From Actinospineispora spinosispora DSM 44797 (GTDB lineage Bacteria; Actinomycetota; Actinomycetes; Mycobacteriales; Pseudonocardiaceae), in contig NZ_KE386835.1 in NCBI RefSeq assembly GCF_000429025.1, forward strand, positions 485,634-549,633: a DNA stretch of 64,000 nt, written 5' to 3'. Positions 34,368 through 41,997 of this stretch are shown here, one piece after another. Each line of letters begins with the position of its first letter. Positions within the stretch are counted from its first letter, which is position 1. The translations under genes were made by a program, and so were the position numbers. The notes below the pieces were generated by a model. That model did no database searches, was not told where the DNA came from, and was given only the letters and a program-made list of their open reading frames with translations.

Positions 34368-34386
34368 TTAGGTTGCCCTAACCTAA
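34368..34386 (+). promoter_or_regulatory. DtxR/IdeR iron box
   Basis: TTAGGTTGCCCTAACCTAA matches the known 19-bp DtxR/IdeR consensus at 17 of 19 positions and differs only at the centre. It ends 30 bases before the MATE gene, so it should repress that gene when iron is plentiful. The eccB4 start is 141 bases away on the other side. Confidence 0.82.
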
Positions 34387-34416
34387 TTGATTCGGCTGAG
34401 GGGCTGACCACGTTCC

Positions 34417-35796
34417 ATGACGACCGTGATGCCGGGGCGCACCCACCACGACACCCGACCGACGCGGACGACTCTCGTCGCCCACCGGGCGCTCGCCGCG
34501 ACGGCGATTCCGCTGACACTGCGGCGGCTGGCGACGGCGGCGTTGTTCACCACCGACATCGCCCTGCTCGGCCGCCTGGGTGACGTCCCGGTGGCGGCGG
34601 GCGGTCTCGTCATCGGACTGTTCGCCATGGTCACCGCCGTCGGCACGAGCTTGCTCAGCGCGACATCCGGGCAGATCACGGCGGCGGTCGCCCGCGCGCG
34701 GGCCCGGGGGACGTGCCCGGTCTACCAGGTACGCGACCTGGTGCGCGCGGCCATCGCGGTCGCAACCGTGGCCGGTGCCATGGGTCTGCTGGCCGTGCTC
34801 GGGATCGGTGCGCTGCTCCCGCTGCTCGGCCAGGACGCCGAGGTCGTCGCACTGACCCGTCCGTTGCTGCTCGCCATGGCGCCCGGACTGCTGCCCTTCC
34901 TGTGGACCGCGGCGCTGAGCCAGTACCGGTGCGGCCTCGGCAGGCCGGAGAGCACCGCGACGATCCAGCTGGTCACCCTGGCGCTGAACGCCGGCCTCGG
35001 ACTTGCCCTGGGGCTGCTTCTCGGCCCGACCGGCATCGGCGTCGCCACCACTCTCGCGTCGCTGGCCGCCTTCGGCATGCTCCGCCGCACCAGCCAGCGG
35101 GACGACGAGCTGACGGCCACGGTGTCGCTGGCCGGCTGGCGCACGTCGCTCCCCGCCGTGCGCCGCCTCGTCCGGCTCGGTCTGCCGGTCGCCGGTGTGC
35201 ACGGTCCCGAAGCGGCGTTCTTCCTCGTCGTCGGCCTGGTCATGGGCGCGCTATCCCCCGTGGCGCTGGCGGCACACGCCGTTCTCACCCAGCTCGTCAC
35301 GCTGGTGCTGCAGCCCGGGGTCGGGCTGTCCAGAGCCGCGACGTTCCTCGCCACGCGGCAGCCGCGCCGACCGGGTCCGACTTCACGCCTCGACCGCATC
35401 GCGCTTGCCCAGGCCACGGCCGCCGTCACACTCGCCGGCCTGGCCTACCTGGTCGCCGGGCACGCCCTGCTGGCGGTGGTGCTCCCGGGCGCACCGGCGG
35501 CGCTCGCGCTGGCCGCCACGCTGCTGCCGCTCGCCGTCGCGGTCCAGTTCGCCGACTCGGCGCAACACCTCGGCGTCGGCGCACCGCGCGGCGCGAGTGC
35601 CGTGAAGGCGGCGCTCACCGGCAACTGGATGGTGGGTGTACCGGCGACCCTGGTGCTGGGGCCCGCGTTCGGGCCCTCGGGGGTCTGGCTCGGCCTGTTC
35701 ACCGGTCTCGCCACCACCGCCGCGCTGCTGGCACTGCGTGCGCGCGGGGTACCCGGCCCCAGCATGCGCCGGATGCCACCGATGGCGACCCGTTAG
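34417..35796 (+). CDS. MATE-family efflux transporter, probably iron-regulated
   Basis: 459 residues with about twelve hydrophobic helices in two six-helix halves, the MATE/DinF arrangement. MATE proteins export organic cations, drugs or siderophores using sodium or proton gradients. An iron box lies directly upstream, so export of a siderophore or an iron-related compound is the likely role, but no siderophore genes are nearby. The ATG at 34417 has only a distant GAGGGG; an in-frame ATG a few codons later is possible. The stop codon overlaps that of the convergent methyltransferase gene. Confidence 0.85.
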   Translation: MTTVMPGRTHHDTRPTRTTLVAHRALAATAIPLTLRRLATAALFTTDIALLGRLGDVPVAAGGLVIGLFAMVTAVGTSLLSATSGQITAAVARARARGTCPVYQVRDLVRAAIAVATVAGAMGLLAVLGIGALLPLLGQDAEVVALTRPLLLAMAPGLLPFLWTAALSQYRCGLGRPESTATIQLVTLALNAGLGLALGLLLGPTGIGVATTLASLAAFGMLRRTSQRDDELTATVSLAGWRTSLPAVRRLVRLGLPVAGVHGPEAAFFLVVGLVMGALSPVALAAHAVLTQLVTLVLQPGVGLSRAATFLATRQPRRPGPTSRLDRIALAQATAAVTLAGLAYLVAGHALLAVVLPGAPAALALAATLLPLAVAVQFADSAQHLGVGAPRGASAVKAALTGNWMVGVPATLVLGPAFGPSGVWLGLFTGLATTAALLALRARGVPGPSMRRMPPMATR

Positions 35797-36683
35797 GAAC
35801 GCACGGCGAGCAGCTGGACGGGGCTCACCAGGCCGGCCCCGATCGCCTTGGCCAGGTTCTCCGCCTTCACCCGGAACCGGTCACCGATCACCAGATGCGG
35901 ACCGAGCGCCGGCAGCTCGTCGGCCGCCAGCTCGTGCAGCCGGGCGGCCTGTTCCAGCGCCAGCTCGCGCAGGTCCGCCTCATGCTCGACGTCGAAACCG
36001 GCCCCGGTGAGCACCCGGTGGTACTCGGCCGGTTGTTCCAGGAAGCTCATGCCGGAGTTGCTCGCCCACGGCACGGGATAGGTCAGCTCGTCCTCCACCG
36101 ACAGGCGCATGACGTCGTAGAGGGCGAACCGGCCGCCGGGCCGCAGCACCCGGGAGACCTCGGCGCACAGCGCGGCCTTGTCCTCGACGTTCATCCCGAC
36201 GTGCAGCATGACCGCCGAGTCGAAGCTCTCCTTCTCGAACGGCAGCGACGTCACCGACGCGCGTTCGAACCGGGTCAGCTCGCCCAGTCCGGCCCGCGCG
36301 CTGAGCTCTTGGGCGACATCGACGAAGTCCCGGCTCTGGTCGACACCGGTCACCTGGGCGCCGAAGTAGCGGGCCAGGTAGCGCGACGCACCGCCCACGC
36401 CGCAGCCCAGGTCGAGCACCCGGTCGCCGGCGGAGGGCGCGAGCAGATCGGCGAGGCGGACCGTCGCGGTGCGTCCACCCGCGTGCAGCTCGTCGATCGA
36501 CGCAAGGTCGTCCGAGTCGATCGGCGAGACCGTCTTACCGGCCGCGACCAGCGCGTCCAGCAGCGTCGACAGCAGCGCGTTGCGCGTGTAGTGCCGCGCC
36601 ACCGGGGTCGACACCTCGCCCTCGACGGCGATCGGCGTGGTGACCTCGGCTACCGGCCCGGTCACTTCGGTCGACTCGGTCAC
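35793..36683 (-). CDS. SAM-dependent methyltransferase
   Basis: 296 residues, class I fold. The SAM-binding motif I is VLDLGCGVGGASRYLA (about 88-103), with the acidic loop VTGVDQS and the post-motif RVLRPGGRFALYDVMR. It resembles the UbiE and small-molecule N- or C-methyltransferase group; the substrate is unknown. The GTG at 36683 is chosen because AGAGG precedes it and upstream residues look non-coding. It converges on the MATE gene with a 4-base overlap of the stop codons. Confidence 0.82.
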   Translation of the reverse strand: MTESTEVTGPVAEVTTPIAVEGEVSTPVARHYTRNALLSTLLDALVAAGKTVSPIDSDDLASIDELHAGGRTATVRLADLLAPSAGDRVLDLGCGVGGASRYLARYFGAQVTGVDQSRDFVDVAQELSARAGLGELTRFERASVTSLPFEKESFDSAVMLHVGMNVEDKAALCAEVSRVLRPGGRFALYDVMRLSVEDELTYPVPWASNSGMSFLEQPAEYHRVLTGAGFDVEHEADLRELALEQAARLHELAADELPALGPHLVIGDRFRVKAENLAKAIGAGLVSPVQLLAVRS

Positions 36684-36807
36684 CCTGGTACCTCTTTCTC
36701 CCGCCGTCCCTAGCGGCACCGAACCTACCGCGACGACCGGAGCAGCTCGTACAGACCGCGCGCTCGCCGCGGATAGTTGTGTTCCCCAACGGCATGTGAG
36801 CGACTCC

Positions 36808-36867
36808 GCGCACCGTAAGTCCACACCGCGCTATGCGCACAGAGCGCGGTGTGACCACACGGTGCGC
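36808..36867 (-). terminator. Two-tier hairpin after truA
   Basis: An outer stem GCGCACCGT/ACGGTGCGC encloses an inner stem CACACCGCGCT (36822-36832) with AGCGCGGTGTG (36843-36853). It lies about 60 bases past the truA stop. It probably ends the alpha-operon transcript. The rest of 36684-36926 shows no gene. Confidence 0.7.
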
Positions 36868-36926
36868 GGTGTGGGGCCCGTGTGCCGGCCGCGGCGTCCA
36901 GACACTCCGCGAGCCGTCGTGCGCTG

Positions 36927-37766
36927 TTACGGGTGCTCCACCGGTTCCAGGGGCAACCGAACTCTGCGGGTGATCTCGGCCCGGGCGGCCAGCTCCTCCG
37001 CCGGAGGGTAGTCGACCGCCACCAGGGTCAGGCCGTGCGCGGGCGCGACCGTCACCTCGCTGGCCCGGTCGGAGCGAGACAGCAGCTGAGCGGGCCATTC
37101 GGGGCCGCGTTGACCCCTGCCGACCGCGAGCAGTGCGCCGACCAGGCTGCGCACCATCGAATGGCAGAACGCGTCCGCGCCGACGTCGGCAGCCACCACG
37201 CCGTCGTCGAGCTCGTGCCAGTGCAGGTACTGCAGCGCACGGATCGTCGTCGCGCCCTCGCGCTTGCGGCAGTAGGCGGCGAAGTCGTGCTCGCCGAGCA
37301 GACCGGCCGACGCCTCGTTCATCGCGTCCAGGTCCGCGCCGTGCGGCCAGGACACCGTGTCCCTCGCCCGCAGCGGCTCGGCACCGTACGGCGTCACCGC
37401 GATGCGATAGCGGTAGTGCCTGCGCAGCGCCGAGAACCGGGCGTCGAACTCGGCCGGAACCTCGACGATCTCCCGCACCCGCACGTCCGGCGGCAGCATC
37501 CGCGCCAACCGGCGGATCAGCCTGCCCAGCTCGCCGGCCAGCTCGGCCGGCAGGTCCACGTGCGCGACCTGACCGGTCGCGTGTACTCCCGCGTCTGTTC
37601 GCCCCGCCACCGTCAACAACAACGGCCGGCGTACCAGCGTGCTGAGCGCCTCAGTGAGAACGCCGCACACGGTACGCCGGCCGGGTTGTACGGCCCAACC
37701 GGAGAAGTCGGTGCCGTCGTAGCTGATGTTCAGCCGCGCTCGGATGAGCGAGGGGCCATCATTCAG
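36927..37766 (-). CDS. truA: tRNA pseudouridine(38-40) synthase TruA, likely CTG start
   Basis: 279 residues if started at the CTG of 37766. Catalytic Asp lies in AGRTDAGVHA, and the C-terminal FCHSMVRSLVGAL is typical. The conserved N-terminal LNISYDGTDFSGWAVQPGRRT is encoded upstream of the first in-frame GTG (37670), so the gene must begin earlier. No ATG, GTG or TTG occurs in that frame before rplQ. A CTG overlapping the rplQ stop (CTGA) with GAGG eight bases upstream is the best candidate. TruA isomerises uridines in the tRNA anticodon arm. Last gene of the alpha cluster. Confidence 0.82.
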   Translation of the reverse strand: MNDGPSLIRARLNISYDGTDFSGWAVQPGRRTVCGVLTEALSTLVRRPLLLTVAGRTDAGVHATGQVAHVDLPAELAGELGRLIRRLARMLPPDVRVREIVEVPAEFDARFSALRRHYRYRIAVTPYGAEPLRARDTVSWPHGADLDAMNEASAGLLGEHDFAAYCRKREGATTIRALQYLHWHELDDGVVAADVGADAFCHSMVRSLVGALLAVGRGQRGPEWPAQLLSRSDRASEVTVAPAHGLTLVAVDYPPAEELAARAEITRRVRLPLEPVEHP

Positions 37767-38497
37767 GAGCTGGCCTCGGAGTCGTCGTCCTCGCGCTGCG
37801 AGGGCGGCAGCTGGAAGCCCGCGGCCTCGGCGGCTTCGGCGCTGGCGAACCAGACCTCCGCCACGGTCCGGCCGTAGTGCGAGCTACCGGGCACGTGGTA
37901 CAGCTTCGAACCGTCGTTGCCCTTGATCGGGAAGCCTTCCGGCTCGCCACCGTCGGCCAGCGGAGCGTGGCTGCCCTCGCCGTACGGAGCGTCCTCGGTG
38001 GAGGCGCTCTCCTCGGCGGGAGCGTCCGTGACCTCGGCCGTGGTGTCCTCGGCCTTGGCCTCGGTCTCGTCCTTGGTCTCGGCCTTGCTCGCCTGCGAAG
38101 CGGACACGCGGCGGGCGCGGTCTGCCTCGTCGGTGACGGTCTGCTGCCGGACCAGCTCGATCACGGCCATGGGGGCGTTGTCGCCCTTGCGCGGCAGCGT
38201 CTTGGTGATCCGGGTGTAGCCACCGGCGCGGGTCTCGAAGAACGGGCCGATCTCGGTGAGGAGACGGTGGACGATGTCCTTGTTCTTGATGACCTTCTGA
38301 ATCTCACGACGGTTGTGCAGGTCGCCCCGCTTGGCCTTCGTGATCAGGCGCTCCGCGTACGGCCGCAGTCGCTTGGCCTTCGCCTCGGTCGTGGTGATCC
38401 GACCGTGCTCGAACAGCGACGTGGCCAGGTTGGCCAGGATGTGCCGCTGATGCGACGGCGAACCCCCGAGACGGGGACCCTTGGTGGGCTGTGGCAT
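37763..38497 (-). CDS. rplQ: 50S ribosomal protein L17 with C-terminal extension
   Basis: 244 residues. The L17 domain covers about 1-120. An acidic, Ala/Glu-rich linker (about 125-180) follows. The last 60 residues form a separate small module (PIKGNDGSKLYHVPGSSHYGR, then TVAEVWFASAEAAEAAGF), similar to short stand-alone modules found appended to other actinobacterial proteins. The ordinary bacterial protein is about half this length. It starts two bases after rpoA. Confidence 0.95.
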   Translation of the reverse strand: MPQPTKGPRLGGSPSHQRHILANLATSLFEHGRITTTEAKAKRLRPYAERLITKAKRGDLHNRREIQKVIKNKDIVHRLLTEIGPFFETRAGGYTRITKTLPRKGDNAPMAVIELVRQQTVTDEADRARRVSASQASKAETKDETEAKAEDTTAEVTDAPAEESASTEDAPYGEGSHAPLADGGEPEGFPIKGNDGSKLYHVPGSSHYGRTVAEVWFASAEAAEAAGFQLPPSQREDDDSEASS

Positions 38498-38499
38498 GG

Positions 38500-39543
38500 C
38501 TACAACTGCTCCGTTTCTGCGTAGTCCTGGCCGTCATCGCCCAGCTGGTCCGGGTCGAAGCTCTCGTCGGCGTAGTCCGCGGCAGCAGCCGACGGGTCGA
38601 AACCAGGGGGGCTGTCCTTGAGTGCCAGTCCGAGCCCGACCAGCTTCATCTTGACCTCGTCGATGGACTTGGCCCCGAAGTTCCTTATATCCAGCAGGTC
38701 TGCCTCGCTGCGGCCGACCAGCTCGCCCACCGTGTGGATGCCCTCACGCTTGAGGCAGTTGTACGACCGGACGGTGAGGTCCAGCTCCTCGATCGGCATC
38801 GCGAAGGCGGCGATGGTGTCCGCCTCCTGCGGCGACGGGCCGATCTCGATGCCTTCCGCGTCCACGTTCAGCTCGCGGGCCAGCCCGAACAGCTCGACCA
38901 GCGTCTTGCCGGCCGAGGCCAGCGCGTCCCGCGGGGTCATCGAGGGCTTGGTCTCGACGTCCAGCACGAGCTTGTCGAAGTCGGTGCGCTGCTCGACACG
39001 GGTCGCCTCGACCTTGTAGGTCACCTTGAGGACCGGCGAGTAGATCGAGTCGACCGGGATGCGGCCGATCTCAGCGCCGGAGACCTTGTTCTGCACGGCC
39101 GGCACGTAGCCACGACCACGCTCGACGACCAGCTCGACCTCGAGCTTGCCCTTGTCGTTCAGGGTCGCGATGTGCAGGTCCGGGTTGTGCACGGTGACGC
39201 CGGCGGGCGGCACGATGTCACCGGCGGTGACGACGCCAGGGCCCTGCTTGCGCAGGTACATGGTGACCGGCTCGTCCTCCTCGGAGCTGATGACCAGCTC
39301 CTTGAGGTTCAGGATGATGTCGGTGACGTCTTCCTTGACCCCGGGGACGGTGGTGAACTCGTGCAGCACACCGTCGATGCGGATGCTGGTGACTGCCGCG
39401 CCCGGGATGGACGACAGCAGGGTCCGGCGCAGCGAGTTGCCGAGGGTGTAACCGAAGCCGGGCTCGAGCGGCTCGATGACAAACCGGGAGCGCGTCTCGG
39501 CGACGCCCTCTTCTGCCAGACCGGGGCGCTGGGAAATCAGCAC
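38500..39543 (-). CDS. rpoA: RNA polymerase alpha subunit
   Basis: 347 residues. The N-terminal dimerisation domain (about 1-225, GYTLGNSLRRTLLSS) and the C-terminal domain (about 245-315, TVRSYNCLKREGIHTVGEL, then RNFGAKS) bind beta/beta' and DNA or activators. An acidic tail follows. The GTG at 39543 gives the usual start LISQRP; a longer frame adds nine residues. It is separated from rpsD by a hairpin. Confidence 0.98.
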   Translation of the reverse strand: MLISQRPGLAEEGVAETRSRFVIEPLEPGFGYTLGNSLRRTLLSSIPGAAVTSIRIDGVLHEFTTVPGVKEDVTDIILNLKELVISSEEDEPVTMYLRKQGPGVVTAGDIVPPAGVTVHNPDLHIATLNDKGKLEVELVVERGRGYVPAVQNKVSGAEIGRIPVDSIYSPVLKVTYKVEATRVEQRTDFDKLVLDVETKPSMTPRDALASAGKTLVELFGLARELNVDAEGIEIGPSPQEADTIAAFAMPIEELDLTVRSYNCLKREGIHTVGELVGRSEADLLDIRNFGAKSIDEVKMKLVGLGLALKDSPPGFDPSAAAADYADESFDPDQLGDDGQDYAETEQL

Positions 39544-39603
39544 GTGTGTGTTCCTCTCGTTCCACGACACCCACTATTTGATGCCGTGCAATAGCGCCGG
39601 AAT

Positions 39604-39631
39604 GCCGCGCCGGTCTTTCGACCGACGCGGC
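39604..39631 (-). other. Hairpin between rpsD and rpoA
   Basis: GCCGCGCCGGTC, loop TTTC, then GACCGACGCGGC: a 12-bp stem with one mismatch, in a 105-base gap. It may be an attenuator or processing site that separates rpoA output from the ribosomal genes. Confidence 0.65.
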
Positions 39632-39675
39632 GTCCGACAAATCCTGTGGACGCTCCATACCGCGTCCCAGGTGTA

Positions 39676-40281
39676 CTACTTCGAGTAGAGCTCGACGATC
39701 AGCTGCTCGGTGACCTGCGTGTCGATCTGAGCGCGCTCCGGCACCTGGTGGACCAGGATGCGCAGGGTGCTCGGAACGACCTGCAGCCACGCGGGGATCG
39801 GACGGTCGCCCTGGGTCTCCTTGGCGATGATGAACGGGTCCATCGCCATCGACTTGGGGCGCACGTCGATGATGTCGTACTGCGACACGCGGAAGCTGGG
39901 GATGTTCACCTTCTGGCCGTTGACCACGAAGTGTCCGTGGTTGACCAGCTGGCGAGCCATCCGCCGGGTGCGCGCGAGACCTGCCCGGTACACGACGTTG
40001 TCGAGACGGGTCTCGAGGATCTGCAGCAGGTTGTCGCCGGTCTTGCCTTCGCGCCTGCTGGCCTCGGCGTAGTAGCGACGGAACTGCTTCTCCAGAACGC
40101 CGTAGGCGAAGCGAGCCTTCTGCTTCTCCTGCGTCTGCAGCAGGTACTCGGTCTCCTTGATCCGGATCCGGCCGTGCTGGCCGGGCGGGTAGGGACGACG
40201 CTCGAATGCCTGGTCGCCGCCGACAAGGTCAACCTTGAGTCGACGGGACTTGCGGGTCATGGGGCCGGTGTAACGAGCCAT
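39676..40281 (-). CDS. rpsD: 30S ribosomal protein S4
   Basis: 201 residues, full length, with an N-terminal MARYTGPMTRKSRRLKVDL and an S4 RNA-binding domain (about 93-155, RLDNVVYRAGLARTRRMARQ). The four-cysteine zinc motif of some bacterial S4 proteins is absent. S4 starts 30S assembly on 16S rRNA and in many bacteria represses the alpha operon. Confidence 0.98.
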   Translation of the reverse strand: MARYTGPMTRKSRRLKVDLVGGDQAFERRPYPPGQHGRIRIKETEYLLQTQEKQKARFAYGVLEKQFRRYYAEASRREGKTGDNLLQILETRLDNVVYRAGLARTRRMARQLVNHGHFVVNGQKVNIPSFRVSQYDIIDVRPKSMAMDPFIIAKETQGDRPIPAWLQVVPSTLRILVHQVPERAQIDTQVTEQLIVELYSK

Positions 40282-40297
40282 ATCTGGTTCTCCTCCC

Positions 40298-40705
40298 CTA
40301 GACCCGGCGCCGCTTGGGCGGGCGGCAACCGTTGTGCGGCTGCGGGGTGACGTCGGAAATGGTGCCGACCTCGAGGCCGGCTGCCTGCAGTGAACGGATC
40401 GCGGTCTCCCGGCCGGAGCCAGGACCCTTCACGAAGACGTCCACCTTGCGCATGCCGTGCTCCTGTGCCTTGCGGGCGGCGCTCTCGGCGGCCATCTGCG
40501 CGGCGAACGGGGTCGACTTGCGGGAGCCCTTGAATCCGACGTGCCCGGCCGAAGCCCAGGCGATCACGCCGCCGGTCGGGTCGGTGATCGACACGATCGT
40601 GTTGTTGAAGGTGCTCTTGATGTGAGCGTGGCCGTGGGCCACATTCTTCTTTTCCTTGCGCCGGACCTTCTTCGGGCCGGCGCCGGCACGCGTCCTGGGC
40701 GGCAT
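40298..40705 (-). CDS. rpsK: 30S ribosomal protein S11
   Basis: 135 residues, full length, with the basic N-terminus, NNTIVSITDPTGGVIAWASAG and the C-terminal PHNGCRPPKRRRV. It lies in the platform of the small subunit near the E site. Its start overlaps the rpsM stop by one base. Confidence 0.98.
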   Translation of the reverse strand: MPPRTRAGAGPKKVRRKEKKNVAHGHAHIKSTFNNTIVSITDPTGGVIAWASAGHVGFKGSRKSTPFAAQMAAESAARKAQEHGMRKVDVFVKGPGSGRETAIRSLQAAGLEVGTISDVTPQPHNGCRPPKRRRV

Positions 40706-41085
40706 TACTTCTTACCTGCCTTCTTCTTGCCGGCCACGGTCTTCTTCGGACCCTTGCGGCTACGAGCGTTTGTCTTCGTCCGCTGGCCGTGCACAGGCAG
40801 CCCACGACGGTGGCGAATGCCCTGGTAGCAACCAATCTCGATCTTGCGGCGGATGTCCGCCTGGACCTCACGACGGAGGTCACCCTCGACCTGGAAGCTG
40901 GCTTCGATGTATTCCCGCAGCTTCGCGAGGTCCTCGTCAGAGAGGTCGCGCGAGCGCAGGTCCGGGTCAACCCCGGTGGCGGTCAGAATCTCCTTGGACC
41001 GGCTGCGGCCGATACCGAAGATGTAGGTCAGCGCGATCTCCATCCGCTTCTCGCGGGGGAGGTCGACGCCTGAGAGTCGTGCCAT
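40705..41085 (-). CDS. rpsM: 30S ribosomal protein S13
   Basis: 126 residues, with MARLSGVDLPREKRMEIALT, the helix-two-turn-helix region and the basic tail that contacts P-site tRNA and the B1 bridges. A 161-base gap without a gene separates it from rpmJ upstream. Confidence 0.98.
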   Translation of the reverse strand: MARLSGVDLPREKRMEIALTYIFGIGRSRSKEILTATGVDPDLRSRDLSDEDLAKLREYIEASFQVEGDLRREVQADIRRKIEIGCYQGIRHRRGLPVHGQRTKTNARSRKGPKKTVAGKKKAGKK

Positions 41086-41246
41086 TCGGCGTTTCTTCTC
41101 CTGTCATGTCCAGGTCTGCTTCCCGACCGCCCCGGTTGACTCTGGTGTTGACCGGGCCCCGGCCTGGATTCCGGGGGAAAGCGCGCTCCTCGTGAGCGGC
41201 AGGTGCGGGAAGGGCTTCGTGAAAAGACGTGCGATAGTGCGGGTGT

Positions 41247-41360
41247 TCAGCCCTGACGCTGCTTGTGGCGCAGGTTCTCGCAGATCACCATGACCCGACC
41301 GTGACGGCGGATCACCTTGCACTTGTCGCAGATCTTCTTGACGCTCGGTTGGACCTTCAC
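41247..41360 (-). CDS. rpmJ: 50S ribosomal protein L36, zinc-binding form
   Basis: 37 residues: MKVQPSVKKICDKCKVIRRH, then a segment ending HKQRQG. Cys11, Cys14, Cys27 and His32 form the zinc site, so this is the zinc-dependent form. A zinc-free paralogue may exist elsewhere under Zur control. Start GTG at 41360 with GGAG upstream. It lies between infA and rpsM, as in most bacteria. Confidence 0.96.
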   Translation of the reverse strand: MKVQPSVKKICDKCKVIRRHGRVMVICENLRHKQRQG

Positions 41361-41397
41361 GTCCGTCGGTTCTCCGTCGTAATTGAGGTGGTCGTCA

Positions 41398-41619
41398 CTA
41401 CTTGTAGCGGTAGACGATACGGCCACGGGTCAGGTCGTATGGCGACAGTTCGACGACGACCCTGTCCTCCGGCAAGATACGGATGTAGTGCTGACGCATC
41501 TTGCCGCTGATGTGAGCGAGCACCCGGTGGCCATTCTCCAGCTCCACGCGAAACATCGCGTTCGGCAGTGGTTCGACCACACGGCCCTCGACCTCGAGTG
41601 CCCCGTCCTTCTTGGCCAT
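41398..41619 (-). CDS. infA: Translation initiation factor IF-1
   Basis: 73 residues, one OB-fold covering the whole protein (MAKKDGALEVEGRVVEPLPN, HISGKMRQHYIRILPEDRV, GRIVYRYK). IF-1 blocks the A site during initiation. It is the first gene of the alpha cluster, so the promoter must lie within 41620-41800. Confidence 0.98.
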   Translation of the reverse strand: MAKKDGALEVEGRVVEPLPNAMFRVELENGHRVLAHISGKMRQHYIRILPEDRVVVELSPYDLTRGRIVYRYK

Positions 41620-41804
41620 ATCCTCCGCGTTTCGTGACTAGCTTCCGGTGGTAGGCACGCGCCGGCACCGGGACCTGAAGTGCGGGGAGGCACGACGGAA
41701 CCAGCGCACGAGAACGCGCCGTTTCACCAGTGTACGTGTCCTTGCGGACCGGCCGCGAACCGGGTATGTGTGCGTGCACCCCGCAGGTGGGGTGTCCTCG
41801 CCGA

Positions 41805-41872
41805 CTTTGCACGTCCACGTGCTGCGTCGCACATGTCCGGACATGTGCGACGCAGCACGTAGGTGTGCAAAG
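41805..41872. repeat. 68-bp loopless palindrome, copy 2
   Basis: Two 34-base arms, three mismatches (two would be G-U pairs in plus-strand RNA), no loop. The central stretch including GTCGCACATGTCCGGAC and the right arm through CGTAGGTGTGC match the palindrome at 18618-18677. It lies upstream of infA. The remaining bases of 41620-41997 show no gene. Confidence 0.88.
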
Positions 41873-41946
41873 CCGGCGCGATGAGGTGGGTGTGACTGGT
41901 GGGGCGAGCCTGGCGAGGCCGGCGCCAGCCAGCCCACCGATGCACA

Positions 41947-41994
41947 GACCGTGAGTGTTGCGGCCGCCTATAGGCGGCCGCAACACTCACGGTC
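41947..41994. terminator. 48-bp perfect palindrome after pntB
   Basis: A perfect palindrome with 24-base arms and no loop, centred on GCCTATAGGC and containing two NotI-type GCGGCCGC blocks. It begins four bases past the pntB stop. A strong terminator for the pnt operon is the simplest reading. Confidence 0.85.
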
Positions 41995-41997
41995 CAC

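Noticed and set aside
36684..36926. Possible small gene between truA and the methyltransferase gene
   Set aside because: No frame has a ribosome-binding site or protein-like content; the stretch holds a two-tier hairpin.
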